Assembly: GCA_964544655.1 (NCBI GenBank)
Contig: CAZJCM010000011.1
Coordinates: 12,004-76,003, forward strand
DNA length: 64,000 nt
Direction of reading: 5' to 3'
DNA from: HyVt-443 sp964544655
GTDB taxonomy: Bacteria > Pseudomonadota > Gammaproteobacteria > Chromatiales > Chromatiaceae
A model generated the notes under the pieces. The model had not been told where the DNA came from. It was given only the letters and a program-made list of their open reading frames with translations, and did not search any database. A program made the position numbers and the translations under genes. Every line of letters starts with the position of its first letter. The first letter of the stretch is position 1. This document shows positions 33,052 to 41,581 of the stretch, piece after piece.

Positions 33052-34521
33052 ATGCAATACAAAGACCTGCGCGACTTCATCCGGCAACTGGAGGCCCAGG
33101 GGGAGCTGCAACGCATCACCCTGGAGGTGGATCCCAACCTGGAGATCACCGAGATCTGCGACCGTACCCTGCGTGCCGGCGGCCCCGCCCTGCTGTTTGA
33201 ACGGGTAAAAGGCAGCCGCTACCCCCTGCTAGGCAACCTGTTCGGCACCCCGCGGCGGGTGGCCATGGGGATGGGCGAGGAGTCGGTGGAGGCCCTGCGT
33301 GAAGTGGGCAGGCTGCTGGCCACGCTGAAAGAGCCCGACCCACCCAAGGGGATGAAAGACGCCTGGAGCAAGCTGCCCCTCTACCGCAAGGTGCTGGACA
33401 TGGCGCCGAAAGAGATCAAGCGCGCCCCCTGCCAGGAGGTGGAGCAGACCGGCAACCAGGTGGACCTGGGGGAGATCCCGGTGCAGACCTGCTGGCCGGA
33501 AGACGCCGGCCCCCTGATCACCTGGGGGCTGGTGGTGACCCGCGGCCCGGAGAAGCCACGCCAGAATCTGGGCATCTACCGCATGCAGGTGATCGGCCGC
33601 AACCGGGTGATCATGCGCTGGCTCTCCCATCGCGGCGGCGCCCTGGACTTTCGCGACTGGCAGCGCGCGCACCCCGGTGAGCCGTTCCCGGTGGCGGTGG
33701 CCCTGGGCGCCGACCCCGCCACTATCCTGGCCGCGGTCACCCCAATCCCCGACACTCTTTCCGAATACGCCTTCGCCGGCCTGCTGCGCGGCAGCCGCAC
33801 CGAGGTGGCGCGCTGCCGGGAGAGTGATCTGCAGGTGCCGGCCGCCGCAGAGTTCGTGCTGGAAGGGAAGATCTACCCGGACGACACCGCTCCCGAAGGC
33901 CCGTTCGGTGACCACACCGGCTACTACAACGAGGTGGAAGAATTCCCGGTATTCACCATCGAGCGCATCACTCGACGCCGCGACCCGATCTATCACAGCA
34001 CCTACACCGGCCGGCCGCCGGACGAACCGGCGATCCTCGGCGTCGCCCTCAATGAGGTGTTCGTGCCCCTGCTGCAGAAACAGTTCCCGGAGATCACCGA
34101 CTTCTATCTGCCGCCGGAGGGCTGCTCCTACCGCATGGCGGTGGTCTCCATGAAGAAACAGTACCCGGGCCACGCCAAGCGGGTGATGATGGGGGTCTGG
34201 TCCTTCCTGCGCCAGTTCATGTACACCAAGTTCGTCATCGTCACCGACGACGATGTGAATGTGCGCGATTGGAATGACGTAATCTGGGCCATGACCACCC
34301 GTATGGACCCGGCCCGCGACACCCTGCTGATCGAAAACACCCCCATCGACTACCTGGACTTCGCCTCCCCGGTCTCCGGCCTGGGCTCCAAGATCGGTTT
34401 CGATGCCACCAACAAATGGCCCGGAGAGACCGATCGGGAGTGGGGGCGCCCCATTCGCATGACAGACGCGGTCAGGCAGCGGGTGGATGGGATCTGGGAC
34501 GAACTGGGCATCGGCAAGTAA
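33052..34521 (+). CDS. ubiD: 4-hydroxy-3-polyprenylbenzoate decarboxylase UbiD
   Basis: A 489-residue prenylated-FMN-dependent decarboxylase of ubiquinone synthesis. The catalytic region is TAPEGPFGDHTGYYN (Asp-Asp-Thr-Ala-Pro-Glu-Gly-Pro), and the N-terminal MQYKDLRDFIRQLEAQGEL is typical. Length matches E. coli UbiD. UbiX, which makes the cofactor, is not in the window. A reductase gene follows with one divergently oriented gene between. Confidence 0.96.
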   Translation: MQYKDLRDFIRQLEAQGELQRITLEVDPNLEITEICDRTLRAGGPALLFERVKGSRYPLLGNLFGTPRRVAMGMGEESVEALREVGRLLATLKEPDPPKGMKDAWSKLPLYRKVLDMAPKEIKRAPCQEVEQTGNQVDLGEIPVQTCWPEDAGPLITWGLVVTRGPEKPRQNLGIYRMQVIGRNRVIMRWLSHRGGALDFRDWQRAHPGEPFPVAVALGADPATILAAVTPIPDTLSEYAFAGLLRGSRTEVARCRESDLQVPAAAEFVLEGKIYPDDTAPEGPFGDHTGYYNEVEEFPVFTIERITRRRDPIYHSTYTGRPPDEPAILGVALNEVFVPLLQKQFPEITDFYLPPEGCSYRMAVVSMKKQYPGHAKRVMMGVWSFLRQFMYTKFVIVTDDDVNVRDWNDVIWAMTTRMDPARDTLLIENTPIDYLDFASPVSGLGSKIGFDATNKWPGETDREWGRPIRMTDAVRQRVDGIWDELGIGK

Positions 34522-34542
34522 CTGACGCGCTATGGCCCCTAG

Positions 34543-34650
34543 GCTGCTGACGTTGGCTGTTTCTGGAGGAAATATCGGCGGCAGGCCTACCAGGATGTAT
34601 TCACGGCGTTTCCCGGAAGAAACGGCTGATATCAGTGACGCTCCTCGAAT
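34543..34650. repeat. Dispersed palindromic element, copy A
   Basis: Contains CTGGAGGAAATATCGGCGGC, GGATGTATTCAC (34593-34604) and CCGGAAGAAACGGCT. It shares this block order with copy B at 54820-54933, but lacks about 15-20 bases of the central hairpin. The outer arms GGCTGTTTCT and AGAAACGGCT can pair with one G-T pair. It lies just after ubiD. Confidence 0.65.
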
Positions 34651-34705
34651 GAGCTGAATCGCCACCTGCGGCAAACCATTGGCCGCAGAGCACTGCTCCT
34701 ACGGT

Positions 34706-35590
34706 TCATCGAGCACCGGAGATCGAAGCGAAACAGGCCGGCAGGCCCTGCTCCAGACCCGGGTACTTCAACGTCACCCCCAACTGATCCAGCATCTTGC
34801 GGTTGTCCAGACGACGGGACTCACGCATGTAGGAGAGCATCCCCGGGGAGAGCCGCCCCTCTCCTTCGGTCAGCGATATCAGGGGTGGGCGCGGCAGCCC
34901 GGCCAGGTCGGCGATGCGGTTGAAGTAGTCGGTCATGGTGCCGGGGTGACCGTCACTGACGTTATAAATCTCCCCATCCCGCCCCCGCTCCATCGCCGCC
35001 AGACAGACCTGCACCAGGTCATCGACATGGATACGGTTGGTGAAGGGCGCCTCCTCCTCCCGTACCATCGGCAGCCCTTTACGCAGCCGCGCCAGAGGCA
35101 GCTTGTCCGGACCGTATATGCCGGCGACCCGCAGAATCACCAGCTCACCACCGCCGGTCCGGTGCCAGTCACGAAACCCACACTCCGCATCCCAGCGCCG
35201 CTTTGCCCGGTCCACCACCGGGGCCACGGGGCGAGTCTCATCCACCCAGGCCCCGCCACAGTCGCCATAGACGCCAGTGGTGCTCAGATACACCACCCGT
35301 CGCGGGGCACCCTGGCTGGCAAATGCCGCCAGCAGATTGCGTACCCGGTCATCCTTGCTCCCGCTCCCGGGCGGCGGGGCAAAGTAGAACAGCCCGCTGC
35401 CGGCAAGCGGCAGCGCCGGCAGCGGCGATCTGTCCAGGTCCAGAATATGGCCGGCAACACCTTCCGCCGCCAACAGCTGGGCGCTGGTGCCGGTACGCAC
35501 CACGCCCGTCACCTGCTGGCCCGCCAAACGCAACTGCCGGGCCACCCGGCGCCCCAGATAACCACAACCGATGATTAACTTGTCACTCAA
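34706..35590 (-). CDS. NAD-dependent epimerase/SDR family protein (YeeZ-like)
   Basis: A 294-residue extended short-chain dehydrogenase-like protein. The nucleotide-binding glycine motif is LIIGCGYLGRRVARQL. VVYLSTTGVYGDCGG carries the Ser-Thr-Thr and Tyr region, but the usual YxxxK is not clear (RAKRRWDAE follows instead), so catalytic activity is doubtful. LRVAGIYGPDK and the NRIHVDDLV region are typical of the YeeZ/SDR a-type group. Substrate unknown. It is divergent from the ferredoxin-reductase gene. Confidence 0.85.
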   Translation of the reverse strand: MSDKLIIGCGYLGRRVARQLRLAGQQVTGVVRTGTSAQLLAAEGVAGHILDLDRSPLPALPLAGSGLFYFAPPPGSGSKDDRVRNLLAAFASQGAPRRVVYLSTTGVYGDCGGAWVDETRPVAPVVDRAKRRWDAECGFRDWHRTGGGELVILRVAGIYGPDKLPLARLRKGLPMVREEEAPFTNRIHVDDLVQVCLAAMERGRDGEIYNVSDGHPGTMTDYFNRIADLAGLPRPPLISLTEGEGRLSPGMLSYMRESRRLDNRKMLDQLGVTLKYPGLEQGLPACFASISGAR

Positions 35591-35661
35591 ATGGTTTTAA
35601 TCCTTAGTAAAATAGTAGAGAATAATCCGCCCACTCAACAAATTAAAGACCAGACCAATCC

Positions 35662-36678
35662 ATGAGTTTCCTGATCAGAGTAGAACCCACCGGCCATAAG
35701 TTTACCACCGAGGCCGGCGAAACCATTCTCGACGCGGCTGAGCGAAACGGTATCAACCTCCCTTACGGCTGCCGCAACGGCGTCTGTGGCAGCTGCGCCG
35801 GCAATCTGGTGAGCGGCAATGTCCGTTATCCCAATGAGATCGAGAGCGCCCGTGAAGGCAAACCGGAAAACCAGGTGCTTACCTGTCAGGCCTTCCCCAC
35901 CAGCGACCTGGTGCTACAGATCCATGAAGTGGAGGCCAGCGATGAGATCGTGCCCCGCACACTGCCGTGCAAAGTGGAACGTATGGAACGTCTGGCCGAC
36001 GATGTGATGCGGATCTGGCTGCGCCTGCCAGAAGGCGAACGGCTGCAGTTCCTGGCCGGACAATACCTCGACTTTCTCCTGCCGGACGGTCGCCGCCGCG
36101 CCTTCTCCATTGCCAATGCACCCCACGACGACGAGTTGATAGAGCTGCACATCCGCCATGTACCCGGTGGAGAATTCACCGATAAGGTGTTTTCAGAAAT
36201 GGAGGTGGGCGACATCCAACGCATCGAGGCGCCCATGGGCGGCTTCTATCTGCGTGAGGAGTCAGGCAGACCTCTAATCATGATGGCCGGAGGCACCGGC
36301 TTCGCACCACTCAAGGCGATCATCGAGCACGCCTTCCACATCGGCCTGGAACAGCCGATACAACTCTACTGGGGTGCCCGCACGGAAGCCGACATCTACC
36401 TTCCGGATCTGCCCAGACAGTGGGCCGAGCAGCATCCCAGAGTGACATTCACGCCGGTGCTTTCGGAAGCGGACGATGACTGGCAGGGCCGGCGCGGCTG
36501 GGTGCATGAAGCAGTGCTGAAGGACAACCCGGACATGTCCGCCTACGATCTCTATATGAGCGGTCCACCGCCTATGGTATTCGCCGGGAAACGGGCCTTC
36601 ATGGCTGCCGGTCTTGCCGAGGAGCACATCTACTCGGACGTCTTTGAATGGGCCAAGGACAACCCGGACAAAGGCTGA
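35662..36678 (+). CDS. 2Fe-2S ferredoxin/FAD-NAD(P)H oxidoreductase (AscD-like)
   Basis: A 338-residue electron-transfer flavoprotein. The N-terminal plant-type ferredoxin domain has cluster ligands in YGCRNGVCGSCAGN and LTCQAF. The FAD domain shows RRAFSIANAPHDD, and the NAD(P)H domain shows LIMMAGGTGFAPLKAII and a C-terminal YMSGPPPMV. Databases often name such proteins CDP-6-deoxy-delta-3,4-glucoseen reductase, but outside sugar clusters this is only a family label. With ubiD nearby it may feed electrons to a ring hydroxylase; that is inference. Confidence 0.9.
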   Translation: MSFLIRVEPTGHKFTTEAGETILDAAERNGINLPYGCRNGVCGSCAGNLVSGNVRYPNEIESAREGKPENQVLTCQAFPTSDLVLQIHEVEASDEIVPRTLPCKVERMERLADDVMRIWLRLPEGERLQFLAGQYLDFLLPDGRRRAFSIANAPHDDELIELHIRHVPGGEFTDKVFSEMEVGDIQRIEAPMGGFYLREESGRPLIMMAGGTGFAPLKAIIEHAFHIGLEQPIQLYWGARTEADIYLPDLPRQWAEQHPRVTFTPVLSEADDDWQGRRGWVHEAVLKDNPDMSAYDLYMSGPPPMVFAGKRAFMAAGLAEEHIYSDVFEWAKDNPDKG

Positions 36679-36682
36679 TCGA

Positions 36683-37963
36683 CTACCCGGTGCGGGGCGG
36701 GTTGATGTCGGTCGGCATATCCAGTGACGCCACTGCCTGCCCGTTGGCTGGGGTCTCGATGCTCTCCGGCAGCTCTTCCAGCGGTATATCACTGGCAAGC
36801 GCCAGCCCCGCACGGTAACAGTCCATCGCCTGCTCCCGCTCCCCCATGCGCTCCAACAGCGCACCCAGCTCCCGGTAAGCCGCAATCGAAGGCGCCACCC
36901 CGATCGTGGCCTCCAAATAACTGCGCGCCTTACCCCAGAGACGATTACGAATACTCAGGCGTGCCAATATCAGCAACAGCAACGGGTTACGCGACTGCCG
37001 ATCGAGCCAGCGCTCGGCGGACGCCAGCTGTTGTGCCGGGTCGCTGGCCCGAACCCTGCCGTAATAGGGCAACAGATCATTGTCCCACTGCCGACATAGT
37101 CGCTCCCGCAACAGCGCTTCAGCCTGGTCATGTTCGCCCTCCTGCAGCAGATATCCGGCATATTCAGCTACCAGCACATGCTCTTTGCGCAGTGCGGCGG
37201 GAAGCGCCTTCCAGCGCCTCTGCAGGGCATCCAGCCCCTGCTGCGACGCCTGTTTCAGCTGTTCCCGGCCAATCAGACGGGATAATGCCGCCAGATCGCT
37301 CTCGTCCATCACCTTGCGTCGCTTCAATTCCGGCAGCAGCTGCTCGAGTTCATCCCACTCCCCTATCCGCTGATACAGCTGCTGCAACAGCTGCAGCACA
37401 TGCGCATGGTGTGGTGCCAGCTGCCGCAGGTGGCGCAGGGTGGCCAGCGCCTGCTCCAGCTGACCACGGTCCAGCTGCAGCTCGGCCTGGGTCAATCCAA
37501 CCGCCACATCGGCCGATGGCATGCTCTCGTGGGCCAGCTGCAGGTAGCGGTCACGCCGATCATAGGCGGCCTGCTGCTGGGCCGCACGGGCGGCGGCCAG
37601 ATAGTTGAGCAACGGCGTCTCAGACAAGGTCGCTGTACTGGTCAGGGCCTTTTCCGCCCCTCCCCAGTTTCCTTCAGCCAGGGCCAGCAGTCCCTGGGTC
37701 AGTGATTCGCGGGCCCGCCGCTGATCCCGCTCCAGCTGCCACTGCTGCACTCTTGCCGGTACCCGCCAGAGACGCATGAAAAAACCCAGCAGCAGGTAGA
37801 GGGCGGCGAACAGCAGCAGATCCAGCAGGAGAAACAGGGCCAGGCTACTCTCCAGGGTCCACTGCCGGTAGCTGAGCAGGACGTAGCCGCTGTCTTCCCG
37901 CAACAGCAGTGTCACCAGCACGGAGAACATCAGGGCCAGCAGGGCCAGCAACAGGGTTTTCAT
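36683..37963 (-). CDS. hemY: HemY family membrane TPR protein
   Basis: A 426-residue protein with two N-terminal membrane helices (MKTLLLALLALMFSVLVTLL and SLALFLLLDLLLFAALYLLLGFFM), the HemY_N region including LLREDSGYVLLSYRQWTLESS, and tetratricopeptide repeats from about 100 to 410. This is the HemY of proteobacterial hemCDXY operons, not protoporphyrinogen oxidase. Its role in heme synthesis is unclear. The start overlaps the hemX stop by four bases. hemC and hemD are not upstream here. Confidence 0.93.
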   Translation of the reverse strand: MKTLLLALLALMFSVLVTLLLREDSGYVLLSYRQWTLESSLALFLLLDLLLFAALYLLLGFFMRLWRVPARVQQWQLERDQRRARESLTQGLLALAEGNWGGAEKALTSTATLSETPLLNYLAAARAAQQQAAYDRRDRYLQLAHESMPSADVAVGLTQAELQLDRGQLEQALATLRHLRQLAPHHAHVLQLLQQLYQRIGEWDELEQLLPELKRRKVMDESDLAALSRLIGREQLKQASQQGLDALQRRWKALPAALRKEHVLVAEYAGYLLQEGEHDQAEALLRERLCRQWDNDLLPYYGRVRASDPAQQLASAERWLDRQSRNPLLLLILARLSIRNRLWGKARSYLEATIGVAPSIAAYRELGALLERMGEREQAMDCYRAGLALASDIPLEELPESIETPANGQAVASLDMPTDINPPRTG

Positions 37964-39114
37964 TGGGCGCCACCCCGGTCGCCTGCCAAGGCGAGCTGCT
38001 GACGCAGCAGCGTCAGCGTGGCCGATATGTCGGGCAGATCAGGCGCTACCTGTATCTTCCGCAGCGCGGCAAGTTCCTCACGCATGCCGCGCACAGCCGG
38101 ATCATCCAGGGCAAAAAACATCCCGAGCAGGTCGTCCGCCGTCTCCAGGCCGGCCTGATACAGCACCCGGTCCCCACGCAACAGGGCCAGTCTGGCATCC
38201 GCCAGCCGCAGACGCAGATCGAGATACAGCGAGTCCCGCTGTGCCGGCGGCAAGGCGACGCGAACCGGCTGTGGATGCCGGCGGATCACCAGCACCGAAC
38301 GCAACCCCCGCTTGAGGTCGTCCAGCAGCGCCTGCCAGCTGCCATCGGTTGCCATCTTTGGCGCAGGCGCCGCCTCTTCCTCGCTGCCGGTGAGGGCCAA
38401 AGGCAGCGATCCGACCTGCCGTTCCAACTGCGCCAACCGACCGGAGACACGCTCCCGGTCGGGCATCTTCAGCGCCTGCAGGCGGGCGATCTCTTTGCCC
38501 AGTGCCTGGCGCACCCCGGCCCAGGCCGCATCTCCGCTCTCATGCAGCCGCCTATCCGCTGCCTGTAATGCCAGCACGGCGGTCGAGACATCTCTCCCCA
38601 GCTGCAGCCGCTCATTGGCCAATGCCACCAGGTAGGCCGCCTCGGCCGCCATCCAGCGGGTGTCGCTACTGCCGATCCGTTGATCGATACGGGCCAGGAC
38701 GGTCTGCACCCCGGCATACTCCCCGCTCAGCCGCTTACGCTCTGCATCCAGTTCCTCTCGCCCCTGCAGCAGCTCCTGGCGCTGCTGCTCCAGCAACGTT
38801 TTTTCCGCCGTAAACGCCCGCTGCAATGCGGCCATTTGCTGCGCCAGATCACTGCGTGCAGACTCACTCCGGTCCGCGCTCTGGATCACCCGCGCCAGGG
38901 ACCGGTCAATCTGCAGCCACTGTTGATAGCCGAACCATCCTCCTGCGGCCACTGCGGCAAGGGTCAGCAGCGAGAGCAGCAGGGCCCATCCGGCGGCGGC
39001 GTTACCCCGCCGTCGTGGTTCCGTTGCAGCTGCCTCATCTCCTGCCTTGGCAGCGTCCCTATCCGCCCGCTCAAGCCGGGCGAGGCCCGGCCGGTCGTGG
39101 TTATCCTCATTCAT
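37960..39114 (-). CDS. hemX: HemX family protein (uroporphyrinogen-III C-methyltransferase-like annotation)
   Basis: A 384-residue protein with an acidic/basic cytoplasmic start, one membrane helix (GWALLLSLLTLAAVAAGGWFGY, about 43-64), a coiled coil (about 70-140) and a helical periplasmic domain. This matches proteobacterial HemX; it has no methyltransferase motif despite the common annotation. It sits next to hemY as usual, but follows an ftsN-like gene instead of hemD. Confidence 0.92.
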   Translation of the reverse strand: MNEDNHDRPGLARLERADRDAAKAGDEAAATEPRRRGNAAAGWALLLSLLTLAAVAAGGWFGYQQWLQIDRSLARVIQSADRSESARSDLAQQMAALQRAFTAEKTLLEQQRQELLQGREELDAERKRLSGEYAGVQTVLARIDQRIGSSDTRWMAAEAAYLVALANERLQLGRDVSTAVLALQAADRRLHESGDAAWAGVRQALGKEIARLQALKMPDRERVSGRLAQLERQVGSLPLALTGSEEEAAPAPKMATDGSWQALLDDLKRGLRSVLVIRRHPQPVRVALPPAQRDSLYLDLRLRLADARLALLRGDRVLYQAGLETADDLLGMFFALDDPAVRGMREELAALRKIQVAPDLPDISATLTLLRQQLALAGDRGGAQ

Positions 39115-39119
39115 GGTCT

Positions 39120-39737
39120 TTACGGCCTACCCTTGAGCTTGATCACCAAGCTGTTGATCCGGTTCTGCTTCAGCCTGGCCCGCAGCCGGTTCACCTGCTC
39201 CCGGCTATAGGGTCCTGAGCGGACACGGTGGAAGGTATCACCGTTGCCCACTTTCACCTTCTGAATCTCTGCACCTATACCCACCAGCGCCAGACTCGCC
39301 TTCAGCCGATCGGCGTCGGCATAGCGGCGGAATGAGCCCATCTGCAACATATAACGGGTCACCTCGGCCGGCGATCGGCCTTTCTCCTTCACCACCTTTC
39401 CGGCCTGCCGCTCCGTCTGCTTCGGACGCGCTGGCGGCAGCGGCTCTGGATCGGGCACCACCACCTCCATCTCCGGCAGGATGGTGTAGAACTCGTAGGA
39501 GGGCCTCTCCTTCGCTGGTTGCCGCTTGTCCACCGCCGGTTCAGGTTTCGTGGGTGCCATCTGCTTGACCGCTGGCACCGGCATACCGCTCTCCGGCGGT
39601 GGCATCTGCTTGAGCCAGGCCAGGCCACTGAAAAACAGACCGGCCAGCAATCCGGCAACGAAACAGACCCAACAGGCCACCGGCTGCCGCTTCTTCTTTC
39701 GCTGTGGATTGGCCCGGCTCTTGTAATCCCTCGGCAT
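39120..39737 (-). CDS. FtsN-like SPOR domain cell-division protein
   Basis: A 205-residue protein. The ATG at 39737 starts MPRDYKSRANPQRKKKRQ, a basic cytoplasmic tail as in FtsN, followed by one membrane helix (VACWVCFVAGLLAGLFFSGLAWL), a Pro-rich linker and a C-terminal SPOR domain (about 130-205: YMLQMGSFRRYADADRLKAS ... YSREQVNRLRARL). SPOR domains bind denuded septal glycan. It lies directly after argS and priA, the conserved priA-argS-ftsN order, which supports FtsN. The hslVU genes that usually follow are replaced by hemX-hemY. Confidence 0.88.
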   Translation of the reverse strand: MPRDYKSRANPQRKKKRQPVACWVCFVAGLLAGLFFSGLAWLKQMPPPESGMPVPAVKQMAPTKPEPAVDKRQPAKERPSYEFYTILPEMEVVVPDPEPLPPARPKQTERQAGKVVKEKGRSPAEVTRYMLQMGSFRRYADADRLKASLALVGIGAEIQKVKVGNGDTFHRVRSGPYSREQVNRLRARLKQNRINSLVIKLKGRP

Positions 39738-39753
39738 CGGTGCAGATCGTCCC

Positions 39754-41514
39754 TTACATTCGTTCCGGAGCAGAGACCCCAAGCAGATTCAGGCCATTGC
39801 GCAATACCTGCTGCACGGCCAGGATCAGCTTGATCCGGGCATCTCGCAGCGGTGCCGCCTCGACCAGAAACGGATGGGCGTTGTAGTAGGTGTGGAAATC
39901 ATTGGCCAGCTCCCGTACATAGTGGGACAACTGATGCGGTTCCTCGTTGAGGGCCGACAACTCCACCACCTCGGGGTAGCGCGACAGGGTCTTCAGCAGC
40001 GCCAGCTCATGGCTCTCCACCAGCAGATGAAGGTTTTCCAGGCCCGGGCTCGGCTCGACACTGATGCCCTTCTCTGCCGCCTGCCGCAAGACACTGCAGA
40101 TGCGTGCGTGAGCATACTGGACATAATAGACCGGGTTGTCGCTGGATTGGGACTTGGCCAGATCCAGATCGAAATCGAGGTGTTGCTCGCATTTACGCAT
40201 CACATAGAAAAAACGGGCGGCATCGGTACCCACCTCTTTGCGCAATTCACGCAGGGTGACGAAAGAGCCGGAGCGGGTAGACATCTGCACCTTCTCACCA
40301 TTGCGGTAGAGATTGGCGAACTGCACCAGCAGCACATCCAGTCGCGACGGATCATCACCCAGCGCCTGCAACGCAGCCTTCACCCGCGGTACATAGCCGT
40401 GGTGGTCGGCGCCCCAGACATCGATCACCCGCTCGAAGCCACGCTCCAGCTTGTCCATATGGTAGGCGATATCAGAGGCGAAATAGGTGCTCTGTCCGTT
40501 GTCACGCACCACCACCCGGTCCTTCTCGTCACCAAAATCGGTGGAGCGAAACCAGAGCGCCCCCCCTTTCTCATAGATATGTCCGGCATCACGCAACCGC
40601 TCCAGGGCACGGTTCACGGCACCGGATTCGGTCAAGGAGCGCTCCGAGTACCACTCGTCATAATGCACACCGAACAGGGAGAGGTCGTCACGGATGTCGT
40701 CCAGGATGGTGTTCAGGGCCAGCTCGAAGACGAAGCGATAACGGTTGTCGCCAAGGAGTTCCTTAGCCCGCCCGATGAGCGCATCGATGTGCGCCTCTTT
40801 GTCACCGCCGGCGGGTTCATCGGCGGGGACCCCCTGAAACACCGTTTCCGCAGCCTGCTTGTAGGCCTCGCCATGCTCCCGGTGCAGGGTTGCCGCGATG
40901 TCCCAGATATAGTCACCTTTGTAGCCGTTGGCAGGAAAGACCAGCGTCTCGTCACACAGCTCCAGGTAGCGCAGCCAGACCGAGGTGGCGAGGATATCCA
41001 TCTGCCGCCCGGCATCATTGACGTAATACTCCCGGTGCACATCGAAACCAACGGCTGCCAGCAGGTCGGCCACCACGGCGCCATAGGCTGCGCCACGGCC
41101 GTGGCCGACATGCAGCGGCCCGGTCGGATTGGCGGAGACGAACTCCACCTGCACCCGCTTGCCGCCACCCAGATCACTGCGGCCGAAATCATGGCCCTGC
41201 TCGATGGCCTGAGGGACCAGGGCATGATAGGCAACGGAAGCGAGGTGAAAGTTGATGAAGCCGGGCCCGGCGATCTCGACCCGCTGCACCAGATCACTCT
41301 CCGGCAGCGATGCCACCAACCGCTCCGCCAGATCCCGCGGCCGGCTGCGCGCCGCCTTGGCAAGCACCATGGCCACGTTGCAGGCAAAGTCGCCATGGCG
41401 GCTGTCCCGGGTGCGCTCGATCGTTGGCGTGGGCAATGCATCAGCAGGCACCACACCCTCCGCCGCAAGCCGCTCTAGGCCTTGGCTGACCAGTTGCTGG
41501 ATCTGACTTTTCAT
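39754..41514 (-). CDS. argS: Arginyl-tRNA synthetase
   Basis: A 586-residue class I synthetase. The HIGH-type motif is ANPTGPLHVGHGRGAAYG (about 120-137); the KMSKS position reads VQMSTRSG, as in most ArgS that lack a canonical KMSKS. An N-terminal Add-1 domain and a C-terminal DALR anticodon-binding domain (ICSVLRQAAEKG to the end) are present. The ATG at 41514 gives MKSQIQQLVSQGLERL, the proper ArgS start; the frame extends further upstream without support. Confidence 0.97.
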   Translation of the reverse strand: MKSQIQQLVSQGLERLAAEGVVPADALPTPTIERTRDSRHGDFACNVAMVLAKAARSRPRDLAERLVASLPESDLVQRVEIAGPGFINFHLASVAYHALVPQAIEQGHDFGRSDLGGGKRVQVEFVSANPTGPLHVGHGRGAAYGAVVADLLAAVGFDVHREYYVNDAGRQMDILATSVWLRYLELCDETLVFPANGYKGDYIWDIAATLHREHGEAYKQAAETVFQGVPADEPAGGDKEAHIDALIGRAKELLGDNRYRFVFELALNTILDDIRDDLSLFGVHYDEWYSERSLTESGAVNRALERLRDAGHIYEKGGALWFRSTDFGDEKDRVVVRDNGQSTYFASDIAYHMDKLERGFERVIDVWGADHHGYVPRVKAALQALGDDPSRLDVLLVQFANLYRNGEKVQMSTRSGSFVTLRELRKEVGTDAARFFYVMRKCEQHLDFDLDLAKSQSSDNPVYYVQYAHARICSVLRQAAEKGISVEPSPGLENLHLLVESHELALLKTLSRYPEVVELSALNEEPHQLSHYVRELANDFHTYYNAHPFLVEAAPLRDARIKLILAVQQVLRNGLNLLGVSAPERM

Positions 41515-41581
41515 ATCGTGAATCCGCCAATGAAAAATATTAATCTGAGCCCCCCAGAATAACACAAAGCCCAGGCTCTAA

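Noticed and set aside
39874..41478. 534-codon plus-strand frame opposite argS
   Set aside because: It is a GC-driven shadow of argS; no domain can be read in it.
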